This document shows positions 1 through 10,565 of a stretch of DNA of 64,000 bases, in pieces. Made by a program: the position numbers and the translations under genes. Each line of letters starts with the position of its first letter. Positions within the stretch are counted from its first letter, which is position 1. Source of the DNA: Chryseobacterium scophthalmum (GTDB lineage Bacteria > Bacteroidota > Bacteroidia > Flavobacteriales > Weeksellaceae). The stretch covers positions 2,108,001-2,172,000 of the forward strand of contig NZ_FSRQ01000001.1 of the NCBI RefSeq assembly GCF_900143185.1, read 5' to 3'. A model generated the notes under the pieces. That model did no database searches, was not told the DNA's origin, and saw nothing but the letters and a program-made list of their open reading frames with translations.

Positions 1-10
1 AATTTTTAAT

Positions 11-40
11 ACTTCCAGCGTCAAGCATCCATCTTCCAGC
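11..40. repeat. Intergenic CTTCC-rich repeat fragment
   Basis: Two CTTCCAGC words flank CATCCAT here, just before the ComF start. The same words (CTTCCAGC, CATCCAGCTTCC, CTTCCAAC) make up the inverted repeat in front of ftsY at 36199-36289, so this looks like one arm or a decayed copy of the same family. The element may extend left of the window. Confidence 0.4.
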
Positions 41-74
41 TAAATTCACTATCTTAGTTCTACACAACACACAA

Positions 75-728
75 ATGATTTTAGATATTTTCTTCCCGAA
101 TCGTTGCATTCACTGCAACCGGATTATTGACGGCGACTTGCTTGTCTGCAATGTTTGTTTTGAGCAAATTCACATTACGCATTTTAACTTTTTTGAGGAT
201 AATTATATTCTGGAGAAATGTAAACTTCTTTTTCCCATTGAAAATGCTTTTGCATTAATGCAATTTGAAAAGGAAAATTTAAGCCGAAAAATCATCCACG
301 AATTAAAATATAAAAATCGAGAAAAAGCAGGAAAGATTTTAGCTGAATGGACGACAGAACGTTTAGATTTCAAAAATAAAAAACCTGATTTGTTGGTTTC
401 TGTTCCATTGCATCCAAAGAAATTAAAAGAGAGAGGCTATAATCAACTGCATTTGTTTACAGAAACATTATCTAAGTTTTATGAGATTCCTTTTAGGCAT
501 GATTTAATTAAAAGAAATCATTATTCAAAAGCACAGGCTTTGAAAGACAGACAACATCGTCTTGAAACTCAAAATATCTTTTCCATCACAGAAAATATTT
601 CGGGAAAACATATTTTATTGATTGATGATGTTTTTACCACCGGAAATACAATTGCTTCGATTGCCTGGGAAATTTTGAAAGCAGGAAACAACAAAGTGAG
701 TGTTTTGGTAATGGCAATGGATGAATGA
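75..728 (+). CDS. ComF family phosphoribosyltransferase-like protein
   Basis: A ComF/GntX-type protein of 217 residues. The N-terminus has a four-cysteine putative zinc site (C11, C14, C25, C28). The C-terminal half is a type I phosphoribosyltransferase fold with the PRPP loop LLIDDVFTTG at about residues 181-190. Gram-positive ComF takes part in DNA uptake. In Bacteroidota the role is not established, and a general nucleotide or DNA-related function is all that can be inferred. The length is normal for the family. It stands alone on the plus strand, with a repeat fragment upstream and convergent to the next gene. Confidence 0.88.
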   Translation: MILDIFFPNRCIHCNRIIDGDLLVCNVCFEQIHITHFNFFEDNYILEKCKLLFPIENAFALMQFEKENLSRKIIHELKYKNREKAGKILAEWTTERLDFKNKKPDLLVSVPLHPKKLKERGYNQLHLFTETLSKFYEIPFRHDLIKRNHYSKAQALKDRQHRLETQNIFSITENISGKHILLIDDVFTTGNTIASIAWEILKAGNNKVSVLVMAMDE

Positions 729-756
729 TTTTTAAGTCAGTTTAAAATAGCTTTAG

Positions 757-846
757 ATTTAACCGCAAAAGCAACAAAAGACAATCATAAAGCTATTATT
801 AGATAATCAAAGTTCTCAAAAGAATAAAAATCAAAGATTTTTTAAA
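757..846. repeat. Degenerate intergenic repeat (ACCRCAAAAG type)
   Basis: This gap contains TTTAACCGCAAAAG followed by ACAAAAGAC, then a run with AATAAAAATCAAAGATTTTT. The same two blocks occur at 46878-46985, where the second block is in the opposite orientation. It is therefore a shared, rearranged intergenic element rather than a gene. Confidence 0.45.
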
Positions 847-869
847 GGCTTTTTTTCATTAAAAAAGCC
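847..869. terminator. Stem-loop between convergent genes
   Basis: GGCTTTTTT and AAAAAAGCC form a 9-bp stem around a 5-nt loop between the 3' ends of ComF and the monoheme lipoprotein. No clean U-tract follows on either strand, so terminator function is uncertain. Confidence 0.35.
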
Positions 870-903
870 CCAATCATTACAATTGAGACTTTAAAAATTT
901 TTA

Positions 904-2367
904 TTAATCTATTTTTTTTCTTCTAAATTCTTCGAAACTATCTTCATATTCTTCAGATCCTCTACTCGACTTCATCATTCCACTATTTTTAGACTTATAA
1001 TATTTATTCAGAAAGGCAAGATATGCATTCATCGATTTAAAATTCATCGCCATATTATAATCAAATGAGAATTGACCAGGATCAAAACTTTCTCCTTTCA
1101 AATTCCTATTGTATCGTAAAAATTCAGGAGTGTTATAATTAAAAAAAGTCGCACCCTTATTTGACGACGGCAAGAGAAACGATGAGATTTGCTGTTGTGA
1201 CGGTGCATGACAACTCATACAAGAGGTCATTGGCAATCTCGCAATTGTATCTGTTTTTGTTACACCTTTATTGGTAACATCTACCACACCTTGCAATGCA
1301 ACAGCTCCGTCATTCGGACCGCTTAATCTTCCTCCCCATCCTAGAGTTTCTCTGCTATAGTAAGGAGCATTATCATTAATCCATGTTTGCGTTAATTTTT
1401 GGTTTTGTACTTCTACAGTTGCAAAATCGGTATCAACTTCCGGATCCATCCCCCACATTGCACCCAACGGAACAAATTTATCTAAGATATTATTGGATTT
1501 AATATTTTTATCATACACAAAAGTTGTAAAAACCCAACCTGTTTCCGGAGCAGCTTTAGAATCTTTAACCACAACATCTATCTGAAACAAACTCACCTTT
1601 TTATAGTCAAATCTGTTTCTGTAAGGATCCGTAGATTGAGCATCCAACTGATTATAAATGGTAAAAAGTGGCGCATCTTGCATATCTGACCATTCATCGC
1701 CATTCAACTCTGAAAAAGCAAACTTCACAATTACCGAACCTTCTTTGAACTGACCTTTATCTTTATTCAGATCAACACTGATAAAACTATTAATCGGTTT
1801 TGAGCTTTTAAAATAAGCCGAATCTATTTCTAAAGGAACATTTCCGTTCTTATCAAAAACTTCACCGATCGTAAATGCCGCCAATGGATCGTACAATACC
1901 AGTACAAAACCTTCCTGGTTTTTGTTTACGCCTTTAAAAGTTCCTGCAGAATTTGGATTTCCGGGATAGGTTCCCATAATAGGATCTCTTTTGCTTCCCA
2001 TCCAAGGCTCGTGAAACCAGCCGACATCTTTTGCACTGAATTTATCTTTCTCATTAATCATTTTGGTAATTAACGGTGATGCATAATCTTTCAGTCCAGA
2101 AACATACTTTTCTGCATTTTGTACAGTAATTTTTTCATTAAAATCATTAATGAGTTTAAATCCTACATCTGGTTGTGTTCGAGGATAATCTGCATTTAAT
2201 TTAAAAAATTCTGTTCTGTCTTTCGGGATAGAATCGGAATGATTCTTAAATGCTTCTTTTCTCACCAGTTCATCCGGTGGTAAATCTGATTTGGAATTCT
2301 TTTTCTCTTCGCTACAGGAGCATAGCGCAAGTGAGCCTAAAGTAAGGCTTAAAAAAAATGTTTTCAT
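904..2367 (-). CDS. Predicted monoheme c-type lipoprotein, family not recognised
   Basis: A 487-residue protein that I cannot assign to a named family. It opens with a lipoprotein signal ending LALCSC (C16 or C18 lipidated). SEEKK follows, an acidic stretch that in Flavobacteriia can favour surface export. A single c-type haem motif, CMSCH, lies at residues 383-387. The roughly 360 residues between are rich in Trp, Tyr and Asp and show no membrane segments. With one haem attachment site it could be an envelope electron carrier or a redox enzyme. The start is ATG at 2367. It is monocistronic. Confidence 0.7.
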   Translation of the reverse strand: MKTFFLSLTLGSLALCSCSEEKKNSKSDLPPDELVRKEAFKNHSDSIPKDRTEFFKLNADYPRTQPDVGFKLINDFNEKITVQNAEKYVSGLKDYASPLITKMINEKDKFSAKDVGWFHEPWMGSKRDPIMGTYPGNPNSAGTFKGVNKNQEGFVLVLYDPLAAFTIGEVFDKNGNVPLEIDSAYFKSSKPINSFISVDLNKDKGQFKEGSVIVKFAFSELNGDEWSDMQDAPLFTIYNQLDAQSTDPYRNRFDYKKVSLFQIDVVVKDSKAAPETGWVFTTFVYDKNIKSNNILDKFVPLGAMWGMDPEVDTDFATVEVQNQKLTQTWINDNAPYYSRETLGWGGRLSGPNDGAVALQGVVDVTNKGVTKTDTIARLPMTSCMSCHAPSQQQISSFLLPSSNKGATFFNYNTPEFLRYNRNLKGESFDPGQFSFDYNMAMNFKSMNAYLAFLNKYYKSKNSGMMKSSRGSEEYEDSFEEFRRKKID

Positions 2368-2527
2368 TGAATTAGTTTTTGGTTATTAGTTTTTTAATCA
2401 TCATTAAATTTCTACACTCAATAACGATTAATTAAATATATGAAATTTTTAAATATAATTCAACATAAAACCCAAAACAATATAAAATTAATATTAACTT
2501 AAAGAAATATTACAGAAAATTTATTAC

Positions 2528-2556
2528 AAAAAAACCTTAGATTTTTCTAAGGTTTA
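2528..2556 (-). terminator. Terminator of upp
   Basis: AAACCTTAG and CTAAGGTTT pair with a 6-nt loop. Read on the minus strand the stem is followed by a U-rich run, just past the upp stop. Confidence 0.75.
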
Positions 2557-2590
2557 TATATTTTGATTAAAAACTAATGTTTTTTTAAAA

Positions 2591-3244
2591 CTATCTCTGA
2601 AGTTTTTCTCCGTAGCTTAAATCTCCGGCATCACCTAAACCTGGTGTAATATATCCTTTTGAAGTTAAATTTTCATCAATTGCTCCAACCCAAATTTTTG
2701 CATCAGGATAGGCTTTTTCGATGGTTTCAACACCTTCCTTTGAAGCAATTGCTGCTACAATATGAAGCTGAGTAGGCGTTCCGTTGGTTAGCAAATCTTT
2801 AATCGCTTCAATTAAAGAAGCTCCGGTTGCCAACATAGGATCTGCAACAATTAAAGGTCTTCCGTCAATATTCGGACAGGTAAGATAATCCTGTTTGATT
2901 GAAAAATAATCGTTGGCATCGTGTTTTCTATACGCAGCTACAAAACCGCAATCTGCTCTATCCAAATAATTTAAAATCCCTTCAAACAAAGGAACTCCCG
3001 CTCTTAAAATTGTGGTAATTACAGGTTGAACAGCAATTTCTTTTACTTTAATCGTATCTAAAGGAGTTTGAATTTCAACTTCTTTCTGTTCTAAACTTTT
3101 ACTTATTTCAAATGCTGCAATTTCACCGATTCTTTCCATATTTCTACGGAATCTCATTCGGTCGTGCTGAATTTCTACGTTTCTAAGTTCATTAATCCAA
3201 GTATTAACCAAAGAAAACTGTTCTGATAATAAGACTGTATTCAT
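2591..3244 (-). CDS. upp: Uracil phosphoribosyltransferase
   Basis: Converts uracil and PRPP to UMP in cytoplasmic pyrimidine salvage. The 217-residue protein carries the PRPP-binding loop IVADPMLATGAS at about residues 130-145. The C-terminal uracil-binding segment YITPGLGDAGDLSYGE is also present; both are diagnostic of Upp. The ATG at 3244 gives the usual family length. It lies downstream of der on the same strand, but a terminator-like hairpin at 3285-3313 separates the two, so separate transcripts are likely. Confidence 0.96.
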   Translation of the reverse strand: MNTVLLSEQFSLVNTWINELRNVEIQHDRMRFRRNMERIGEIAAFEISKSLEQKEVEIQTPLDTIKVKEIAVQPVITTILRAGVPLFEGILNYLDRADCGFVAAYRKHDANDYFSIKQDYLTCPNIDGRPLIVADPMLATGASLIEAIKDLLTNGTPTQLHIVAAIASKEGVETIEKAYPDAKIWVGAIDENLTSKGYITPGLGDAGDLSYGEKLQR

Positions 3245-3277
3245 TATTTTGAAAAGCTTTAATATAAAATTTAATTA

Positions 3278-3313
3278 AGAATAAAATCCCTCTTAGAAAA
3301 TCTAAAAGGGATT
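3278..3313 (-). terminator. Terminator of der
   Basis: AATCCC and GGGATT, together with TTAGA and TCTAA, form an interrupted stem. On the minus strand it is followed by TTTTATTC, immediately downstream of der. Confidence 0.65.
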
Positions 3314-3320
3314 GGTAAAA

Positions 3321-4631
3321 TTATTTTTGTCTGAAATACACTTCGATAGGAACTCCGGTAAACCCGAACTCTTTTCTCAATTGGTTTTCAGTAAATCTCT
3401 TGTATGGTTCTTTTACATATTGTGGTAAGTTACAGAAGAATACAAACTGCGGTGACGGCGTTGGAAGCTGTACGCAATATTTGATTTTAATGTATTTCCC
3501 TTTGTTTGCAGGTGGTGGAGTTGCTTCAAAAATCGGAAGCATAATTTCGTTTAGCTTAGAAGTTTTAATTTTCTTCTTACGATCTTCGTAAACAGTCATA
3601 GCCATTTCTACAGCTTTCAAAATTCTCTGCTTCGTTAAAGCCGAAACAAACAAAATTGGAATATCACTGAACTGACCGATTTTATCTCTGATTGATTTTT
3701 CGAAATCTCTGATGGTATTTGTTTGTTTGTCTTCAATTAAATCCCATTTGTTGACAACGATTACGATGCCTTTTCTGTTTTTCTGAGCAAGACCAAAGAT
3801 ATTCATATCCTGAGATTCCCATCCTAAAGTAGCATCAACCATGATGATCACCACGTCAGAATATTCAATAGAACGAATAGACCTCATTACAGAGTAGAAT
3901 TCTAAATCTTCATTTACTTTAGATTTACGGCGCATTCCGGCTGTATCTACCAACACAAACTCGTGTCCGAATTTATTATACAATGTCTGAATACTATCTC
4001 TTGTAGTACCTGCAACGTCCGTTACAATATTTCTTTCAGCATCAAGCAATGCATTCGTCATTGTAGATTTTCCTACGTTTGGACGACCTGCAATGGTGAT
4101 TTTTGGCAATCCTTCAAAAGGATCTTTATAATCTGTAGTTGGGAAATCTCTTACAATATCATCCAAAATCTCACCTGTTCCAGAACCTGTTGCAGAAGAA
4201 ATAGTATAATATTTTTCGATTCCTAACTGGTAAAATTCCGTAGCATCAACCTCTTCTTTCGCTGAATCTACTTTATTGATTACGATGTAAGTAGGTTTAT
4301 TTGATCTTCTCAGCATTTCGTGGATCTCGTGATCCGTATCGGTAAGACCTTCTTCTACATTCAACATAAAAATAATTGATGTAGCTTCGTCAATCGCCAA
4401 TTGCACCTGCTTAGAAATTTCTCCCTGGAAAACATCATCGTTATTAACATCATAACCTCCGGTATCAATTACAGTAAAATCTACACCATTCCAGTCAGAT
4501 TTTCCGTAATGACGGTCTCTCGTTACACCAGCAGTAGAGTCTACAATAGCCTCTCTTCTTTCTAATAAACGATTAAATAACGTGGATTTTCCTACGTTGG
4601 GACGCCCAACAATAGCAACAATATTTGACAT
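3321..4631 (-). CDS. der: Ribosome-biogenesis GTPase Der
   Basis: An essential double-GTPase (EngA) that acts in maturation of the 50S ribosomal subunit. The 436 residues contain two G domains in tandem. Each has a P-loop GRPNVGKST (about residues 9-17 and 182-190), DTGG or DTAG switch motifs and NKxD specificity motifs (NKVD, NKWD). A C-terminal KH-like domain ends the protein at EVYFRQK. Length and order are standard. A TATCTTTG promoter box lies 83 nt upstream of the ATG, so the mRNA should have a leader containing a hairpin (4688-4702). Confidence 0.97.
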   Translation of the reverse strand: MSNIVAIVGRPNVGKSTLFNRLLERREAIVDSTAGVTRDRHYGKSDWNGVDFTVIDTGGYDVNNDDVFQGEISKQVQLAIDEATSIIFMLNVEEGLTDTDHEIHEMLRRSNKPTYIVINKVDSAKEEVDATEFYQLGIEKYYTISSATGSGTGEILDDIVRDFPTTDYKDPFEGLPKITIAGRPNVGKSTMTNALLDAERNIVTDVAGTTRDSIQTLYNKFGHEFVLVDTAGMRRKSKVNEDLEFYSVMRSIRSIEYSDVVIIMVDATLGWESQDMNIFGLAQKNRKGIVIVVNKWDLIEDKQTNTIRDFEKSIRDKIGQFSDIPILFVSALTKQRILKAVEMAMTVYEDRKKKIKTSKLNEIMLPIFEATPPPANKGKYIKIKYCVQLPTPSPQFVFFCNLPQYVKEPYKRFTENQLRKEFGFTGVPIEVYFRQK

Positions 4632-4687
4632 AAAAAATGTTTAATAATCCTTCGACAAAGCGATAGGACAAGATTATCAATGAGTTA

Positions 4688-4702
4688 CTCCAACTTTTGG
4701 AG
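4688..4702 (-). other. Hairpin in the predicted der leader
   Basis: CTCCAA and TTGGAG pair around a 3-nt loop, between the predicted der promoter and the start codon. It could be a leader structure or a remnant of an intergenic repeat. Confidence 0.4.
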
Positions 4703-4714
4703 CTCAATTTTTTG

Positions 4715-4722
4715 CAAAGATA
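4715..4722 (-). promoter_or_regulatory. der promoter -7 box (TATCTTTG)
   Basis: An exact match to the Bacteroidota TAnnTTTG -7 consensus on the minus strand, 83 nt before the der ATG. A possible -33 TTG lies at 4740-4742, with a 17-bp spacer that is shorter than usual. Confidence 0.6.
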
Positions 4723-4841
4723 AGCTTTTATTATTTAAGCAATAAAAATCTCTCTGATTGTGAATTTGATATTTTTAAATAGTTGTTTTTTATCATTCTA
4801 ATTTTTAATGAACTTATACTTAATCACCATAATAACTAAAG

Positions 4842-4872
4842 CAAAAAAAGACAGTCAAACGACTGTCTTTAT
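4842..4872 (-). terminator. Terminator of katG
   Basis: A perfect 10-bp stem, AAAGACAGTC and GACTGTCTTT, with a 4-nt loop. On the minus strand it is followed by a U-run, 20 bp past the katG stop. Confidence 0.85.
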
Positions 4873-4890
4873 AAAAATATGATTTATAAG

Positions 4891-7170
<2,280 letters not shown>

Positions 7171-7225
7171 TTAATTTTTTATGTTGGTTTAACGTTTTAA
7201 TAATTTTATCTGCTTTACAACTATG

Positions 7226-7256
7226 CAAACTTACAATGCTTAATCAATAAACACAA
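7226..7256 (-). promoter_or_regulatory. katG promoter (-7 TAAGTTTG, -33 TTG)
   Basis: On the minus strand, TAAGTTTG at 7226-7233 matches TAnnTTTG. A TTG -33 element lies at 7254-7256, with a 20-bp spacer. The box ends 61 nt before the katG ATG. Confidence 0.7.
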
Positions 7257-7277
7257 TCTATCAATAAAATTTTTACA

Positions 7278-7292
7278 ATAGTTAAAAACTAT
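7278..7292 (-). promoter_or_regulatory. OxyR-like dyad upstream of katG
   Basis: ATAG-N7-CTAT, the core half of the known OxyR recognition pattern. It is centred about 65 bp upstream of the predicted katG transcription start, the usual position for an OxyR activation site. The second dyad is poorly conserved. Confidence 0.45.
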
Positions 7293-7510
7293 AACAACAA
7301 ATTAACTATCGATTCCAATTTGCACAGTCTAAAAAATACATAACAATGCAATTAAGTTAATAAAATTTGGCATTACTTTAGATAAAAACCAAGAATAAGT
7401 ACCCGTATTTAGAATTATTCAATTTAAAACCTCTGTTTCAAAATTTATCATATTAATACATTGCTAAAAATTTAATATCTTTATTAGTTTAGAAACTCAA
7501 ATCTCAGCGT

Positions 7511-7972
7511 ATGAAAAAAGTAATGATCATTCTTCTTGTCGCTTTTATAATCATCCAGTTTTTTCCGATTGATAAAACCAACAAGCCGTTGAATCCGGGA
7601 ATGGATTTTTTAAAAATTAAAACCCATACTTCTCCGGAAATAGCAAAACTGATTACCAACTCGTGTTACGACTGTCATTCTGACGAAACTAAATATCCAT
7701 GGTACACCAATCTTGCTCCGGCTTCCTGGTGGATAAAAAATCACATCGATGAAGGAAGAAAACATCTTAATTTCTCTACATTTGCTACTTACGAGCCGAA
7801 GAGACAGATCCATAAAATGGAGGAATGTGTAGAAATGCTCGAGAAACATGAAATGCCTTTGGAATCTTATTATTTGGGACATCAAGACGCGAAACTAACC
7901 GAAGCTCAAAGAAAAGAACTGATTACTTATTTTAAAAGAGAGATTCGGGAAACAAAATTTAAAACAGAATAA
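7511..7972 (+). CDS. Haem-binding domain protein
   Basis: A 153-residue envelope protein with an N-terminal hydrophobic anchor or signal (residues 4-18). A single c-type haem motif CYDCH lies at residues 52-56. The following KYPWYTNLAPASWW stretch is typical of the small Bacteroidota haem-binding domain family (Haem_bd). It is likely a periplasmic or membrane-anchored monohaem electron-transfer protein; the partner is unknown. The next gene starts 8 nt downstream and encodes a DCC thiol protein, so the two are probably one operon. Confidence 0.85.
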   Translation: MKKVMIILLVAFIIIQFFPIDKTNKPLNPGMDFLKIKTHTSPEIAKLITNSCYDCHSDETKYPWYTNLAPASWWIKNHIDEGRKHLNFSTFATYEPKRQIHKMEECVEMLEKHEMPLESYYLGHQDAKLTEAQRKELITYFKREIRETKFKTE

Positions 7973-7980
7973 TAGAAATC

Positions 7981-8394
7981 ATGCCGGAAATTTGGGAACA
8001 AAAACATATTGTATTTTTTGACGGTGAATGCGGTGTATGCAATTTTTGGGTGCAGTGGATTCTTGAAAAAGATCAAAAAGATCAGTTTATGTTTGCTTCC
8101 CTGCAATCAGATTTCGGGCAGAAATTTTTATCGGAAAGAGGTCTGGAAACAAAACAGTTCAACACACTTTATCTTTGGAAACCTCATCAATATTATCTTA
8201 TTAAATCTAAAGCTGTTCTAAAAATCGCCAATCTTTTAGGCGGAATTTATAATTTATCAGTGATCGGAAAATTGATTCCTACATTTATAAGTGATAAAAT
8301 TTACAACAAAATTTCTGAAAACAGAATGAAGCTTTCGGCTCAAAAGTGCTTCCTACCCGATCAACATCAGAAAAAGAAATTTATTGAAGTCTGA
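7981..8394 (+). CDS. DCC family thiol-disulfide oxidoreductase-like protein (DUF393)
   Basis: A 137-residue protein of the DUF393/DCC family, named for the N-terminal DxxCxxC motif. Here DGECGVC places the redox cysteines at C17 and C20 after a short beta strand (IVFFD). The family is related to thioredoxin-like oxidoreductases, but no substrate is established. No signal peptide is visible. The 8-nt gap to the haem-binding gene upstream suggests co-transcription, and a thiol role in handling that protein is only a possibility. Confidence 0.88.
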   Translation: MPEIWEQKHIVFFDGECGVCNFWVQWILEKDQKDQFMFASLQSDFGQKFLSERGLETKQFNTLYLWKPHQYYLIKSKAVLKIANLLGGIYNLSVIGKLIPTFISDKIYNKISENRMKLSAQKCFLPDQHQKKKFIEV

Positions 8395-8499
8395 TTTGGT
8401 TCAGAATTTGGTATCAGATTACTATAAGAAAATCTTAAATATTTTTATTAAATTTTTATAAACATTTAAGTTTTTCGAAGCATTATTTTTATTAATCCA

Positions 8500-8507
8500 T
8501 ATATTTG
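8500..8507 (+). promoter_or_regulatory. DUF4290-murA promoter -7 box (TATATTTG)
   Basis: An exact TAnnTTTG match ending 6 nt before the ATG at 8514. Transcription would start at or next to the start codon, giving a leaderless mRNA. Confidence 0.6.
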
Positions 8508-8513
8508 CAGACT

Positions 8514-9170
8514 ATGGAATACAATACCCAAAAAACTCATCTCAATATGCCAGAATATGGCAGAATTATACAACAGTTGGTTGAGCGTTGCAAAGAAGTT
8601 TCAGACAAAGACGAAAGAAACGAAATGGCAATGGCAATCATTGATTTTATGGGTCAGAGAAACCCACAGCTCCGCGACGAAGAAAATTACAAACATAAAC
8701 TTTGGGATCACCTCTATATTCTTGCTAATCATGATTTAGATGTAGATTCCCCATATCCTTTCCCTACAAAAGAAGAACTTGCAGAAAAGCCAAAAAGAAT
8801 GGAATACCCTAAACTTCAGGGAGATTTCAAATTTTATGGAAAAAGTATTCTTCAGTTAATTGAAAAAGCAATCGAGCTTGAAGCAGGCGACGAAAAAGAA
8901 GCCTTAATCGAAGTGATTGCCAATAATATGAAAAAGTCTTACAATGTTTACAACAAAGAACATGTAACAGATGATGTGATTTTCCGTCATTTGAAAGAAC
9001 TTTCGCAAAACAGATTAGACCTTACAGGTATTGAAAGCTTAGAGAAGAGCAAAATCTACTATGCTACCAATAACAACAGGAATAACAACAATAAAAACAC
9101 AAACAACAAAAACCAACCCGCAAAAAGAAGATTTAACAATAACAACAATAATCATAAGAACAGAAGGTAA
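8514..9170 (+). CDS. DUF4290 domain protein
   Basis: A Bacteroidota-specific family of unknown function, almost always next to murA. The protein is 218 residues from the ATG at 8514. That start gives the family's characteristic N-terminus MEYNTQ; a TTG at 8505 lies inside the promoter box and is rejected. The first 185 residues are a helical, charged domain with MGQRNPQLRD and KLWDHLYILA. The tail, after about residue 187, is an Asn/Lys/Arg-rich low-complexity stretch suited to nucleic-acid or surface binding. Its stop codon overlaps the murA start by one base, so translation is probably coupled. Confidence 0.9.
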   Translation: MEYNTQKTHLNMPEYGRIIQQLVERCKEVSDKDERNEMAMAIIDFMGQRNPQLRDEENYKHKLWDHLYILANHDLDVDSPYPFPTKEELAEKPKRMEYPKLQGDFKFYGKSILQLIEKAIELEAGDEKEALIEVIANNMKKSYNVYNKEHVTDDVIFRHLKELSQNRLDLTGIESLEKSKIYYATNNNRNNNNKNTNNKNQPAKRRFNNNNNNHKNRR

Positions 9171-10477
9171 TGAGTGGAACATTTCAAATAAGAGGAGGAA
9201 AAAGACTGCAAGGTGAAATCACTCCACAGGGAGCGAAAAATGAAGCTCTTCAAATTTTGTGTGCAGTTTTGCTAACTGATGAAGAGGTAAGAATTAAAAA
9301 TATTCCAGACATCCACGATGTCAACAGACTCATTGAAATTTTGGGGGACTTTGGTGTAAAAGTGACCAAAAATGCTCATGGAGATTACACTTTCAAGGCA
9401 GATAATGTCAATTTTGATTATATAAAGTCTAACGAATTTAAAAAAGACGGTGCTAAACTGAGAGGTTCAATTATGTTGATGGGACCCATGTTGGCTCGTT
9501 ATGGTGAAGCTTATATGCCAACTCCGGGAGGTGACAAAATAGGAAGAAGAAGATTAGACACTCACTTTCAAGGTTTAGTAGAACTTGGTGCAGAATTTCA
9601 TTATGATGAGGAAGAGTATTTCTATTCTTTAAAAGCAAAAGAGCTTAACGGAAAATTTATCCTTTTGGAAGAAGCTTCTGTTACAGGAACTGCAAACATT
9701 GTAATGGCTGCAGCTTTAGCGAAAGGAAAAACAAGAATCTACAACGCAGCTTGCGAACCGTATCTACAGCAACTTTGTAAGATGCTGAACAGAATGGGTG
9801 CGAATATTTCCGGAATCGGTTCAAATTTATTGACGATTGAAGGAGTAACTCATCTAAACGGAACAGAACATACGATGCTTCCGGATATGGTAGAAATCGG
9901 TTCTTGGATTGGTCTTGCAGCAATGACAAAATCTGAAATCACCATTAAAAATGTCAACTGGAACCAATTAGGAGTTATTCCAAATACATTCAGAAAATTG
10001 GGAATTCAGCTTGAACAAAGTGGTGATGATATTTACATTCCGTCTCAGGAACATTATAAAATTCAGAAATTTATCGACGGATCTATTCTTACGGTTTCAG
10101 ATGCGCCTTGGCCAGGATTTACGCCAGATTTACTTTCTATTATTTTGGTTGTGGCAACTCAGGCAAAAGGAAGTCTTTTGGTACATCAGAAAATGTTTGA
10201 ATCGAGATTATTTTTCGTTGATAAATTAATCGATATGGGTGCACAAATTATTTTATGCGATCCGCACAGAGCTACCGTTATCGGTTTAAATCAGGAATCT
10301 CCACTTCGTGGAACAACCATGGTTTCTCCGGATATCAGAGCAGGAAACGCACTTTTAATTGCAGCACTTTCAGCAGAAGGAAAATCAATCATTCATAATA
10401 TCGAACAAATCGACCGTGGTTATGAAAATATCGATGGAAGATTGAAAGCGATTGGAGCGGATATTGAGAGAATTTGA
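9170..10477 (+). CDS. murA: UDP-N-acetylglucosamine 1-carboxyvinyltransferase MurA
   Basis: Catalyses the first committed step of peptidoglycan synthesis, transferring enolpyruvate from PEP to UDP-GlcNAc in the cytoplasm. It has 435 residues and the EPT fold. The N-terminal GAKNEAL carries the conserved Lys (K23), and the substrate region DAPWPGFTPDL is intact. The position of the Cys targeted by fosfomycin (PGGCxIGxR in E. coli-type enzymes) reads PGGDKIGRR, so it is Asp (D122, codon at 9533-9535). Cys-to-Asp enzymes are active and fosfomycin-insensitive in other bacteria. It is translated from an ATG overlapping the DUF4290 stop. Confidence 0.96.
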   Translation: MSGTFQIRGGKRLQGEITPQGAKNEALQILCAVLLTDEEVRIKNIPDIHDVNRLIEILGDFGVKVTKNAHGDYTFKADNVNFDYIKSNEFKKDGAKLRGSIMLMGPMLARYGEAYMPTPGGDKIGRRRLDTHFQGLVELGAEFHYDEEEYFYSLKAKELNGKFILLEEASVTGTANIVMAAALAKGKTRIYNAACEPYLQQLCKMLNRMGANISGIGSNLLTIEGVTHLNGTEHTMLPDMVEIGSWIGLAAMTKSEITIKNVNWNQLGVIPNTFRKLGIQLEQSGDDIYIPSQEHYKIQKFIDGSILTVSDAPWPGFTPDLLSIILVVATQAKGSLLVHQKMFESRLFFVDKLIDMGAQIILCDPHRATVIGLNQESPLRGTTMVSPDIRAGNALLIAALSAEGKSIIHNIEQIDRGYENIDGRLKAIGADIERI

Positions 10478-10478
10478 T

Positions 10479-10531
10479 TTAGTTATTAGTTATTAGTTAT
10501 TAGTTATTAGTTATTAGTTATTAGTTATTAG
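10479..10531. repeat. 7-bp tandem repeat (TTAGTTA)n
   Basis: About seven and a half perfect copies of the heptamer TTAGTTA begin two bases after the murA stop. Every frame contains stop codons. It is a candidate variable-number repeat. Confidence 0.95.
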
Positions 10532-10565
10532 CATAAATTAATTTTTACTATTCAATTTAAAATAT

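Noticed and set aside
8505..8513. TTG start for the DUF4290 protein
   Set aside because: The TTG is part of the TATATTTG promoter box, and the family N-terminus MEYNTQ begins at the ATG at 8514.
10479..10531. Possible CRISPR array
   Set aside because: The heptamers are contiguous, with no spacers and no cas genes nearby.
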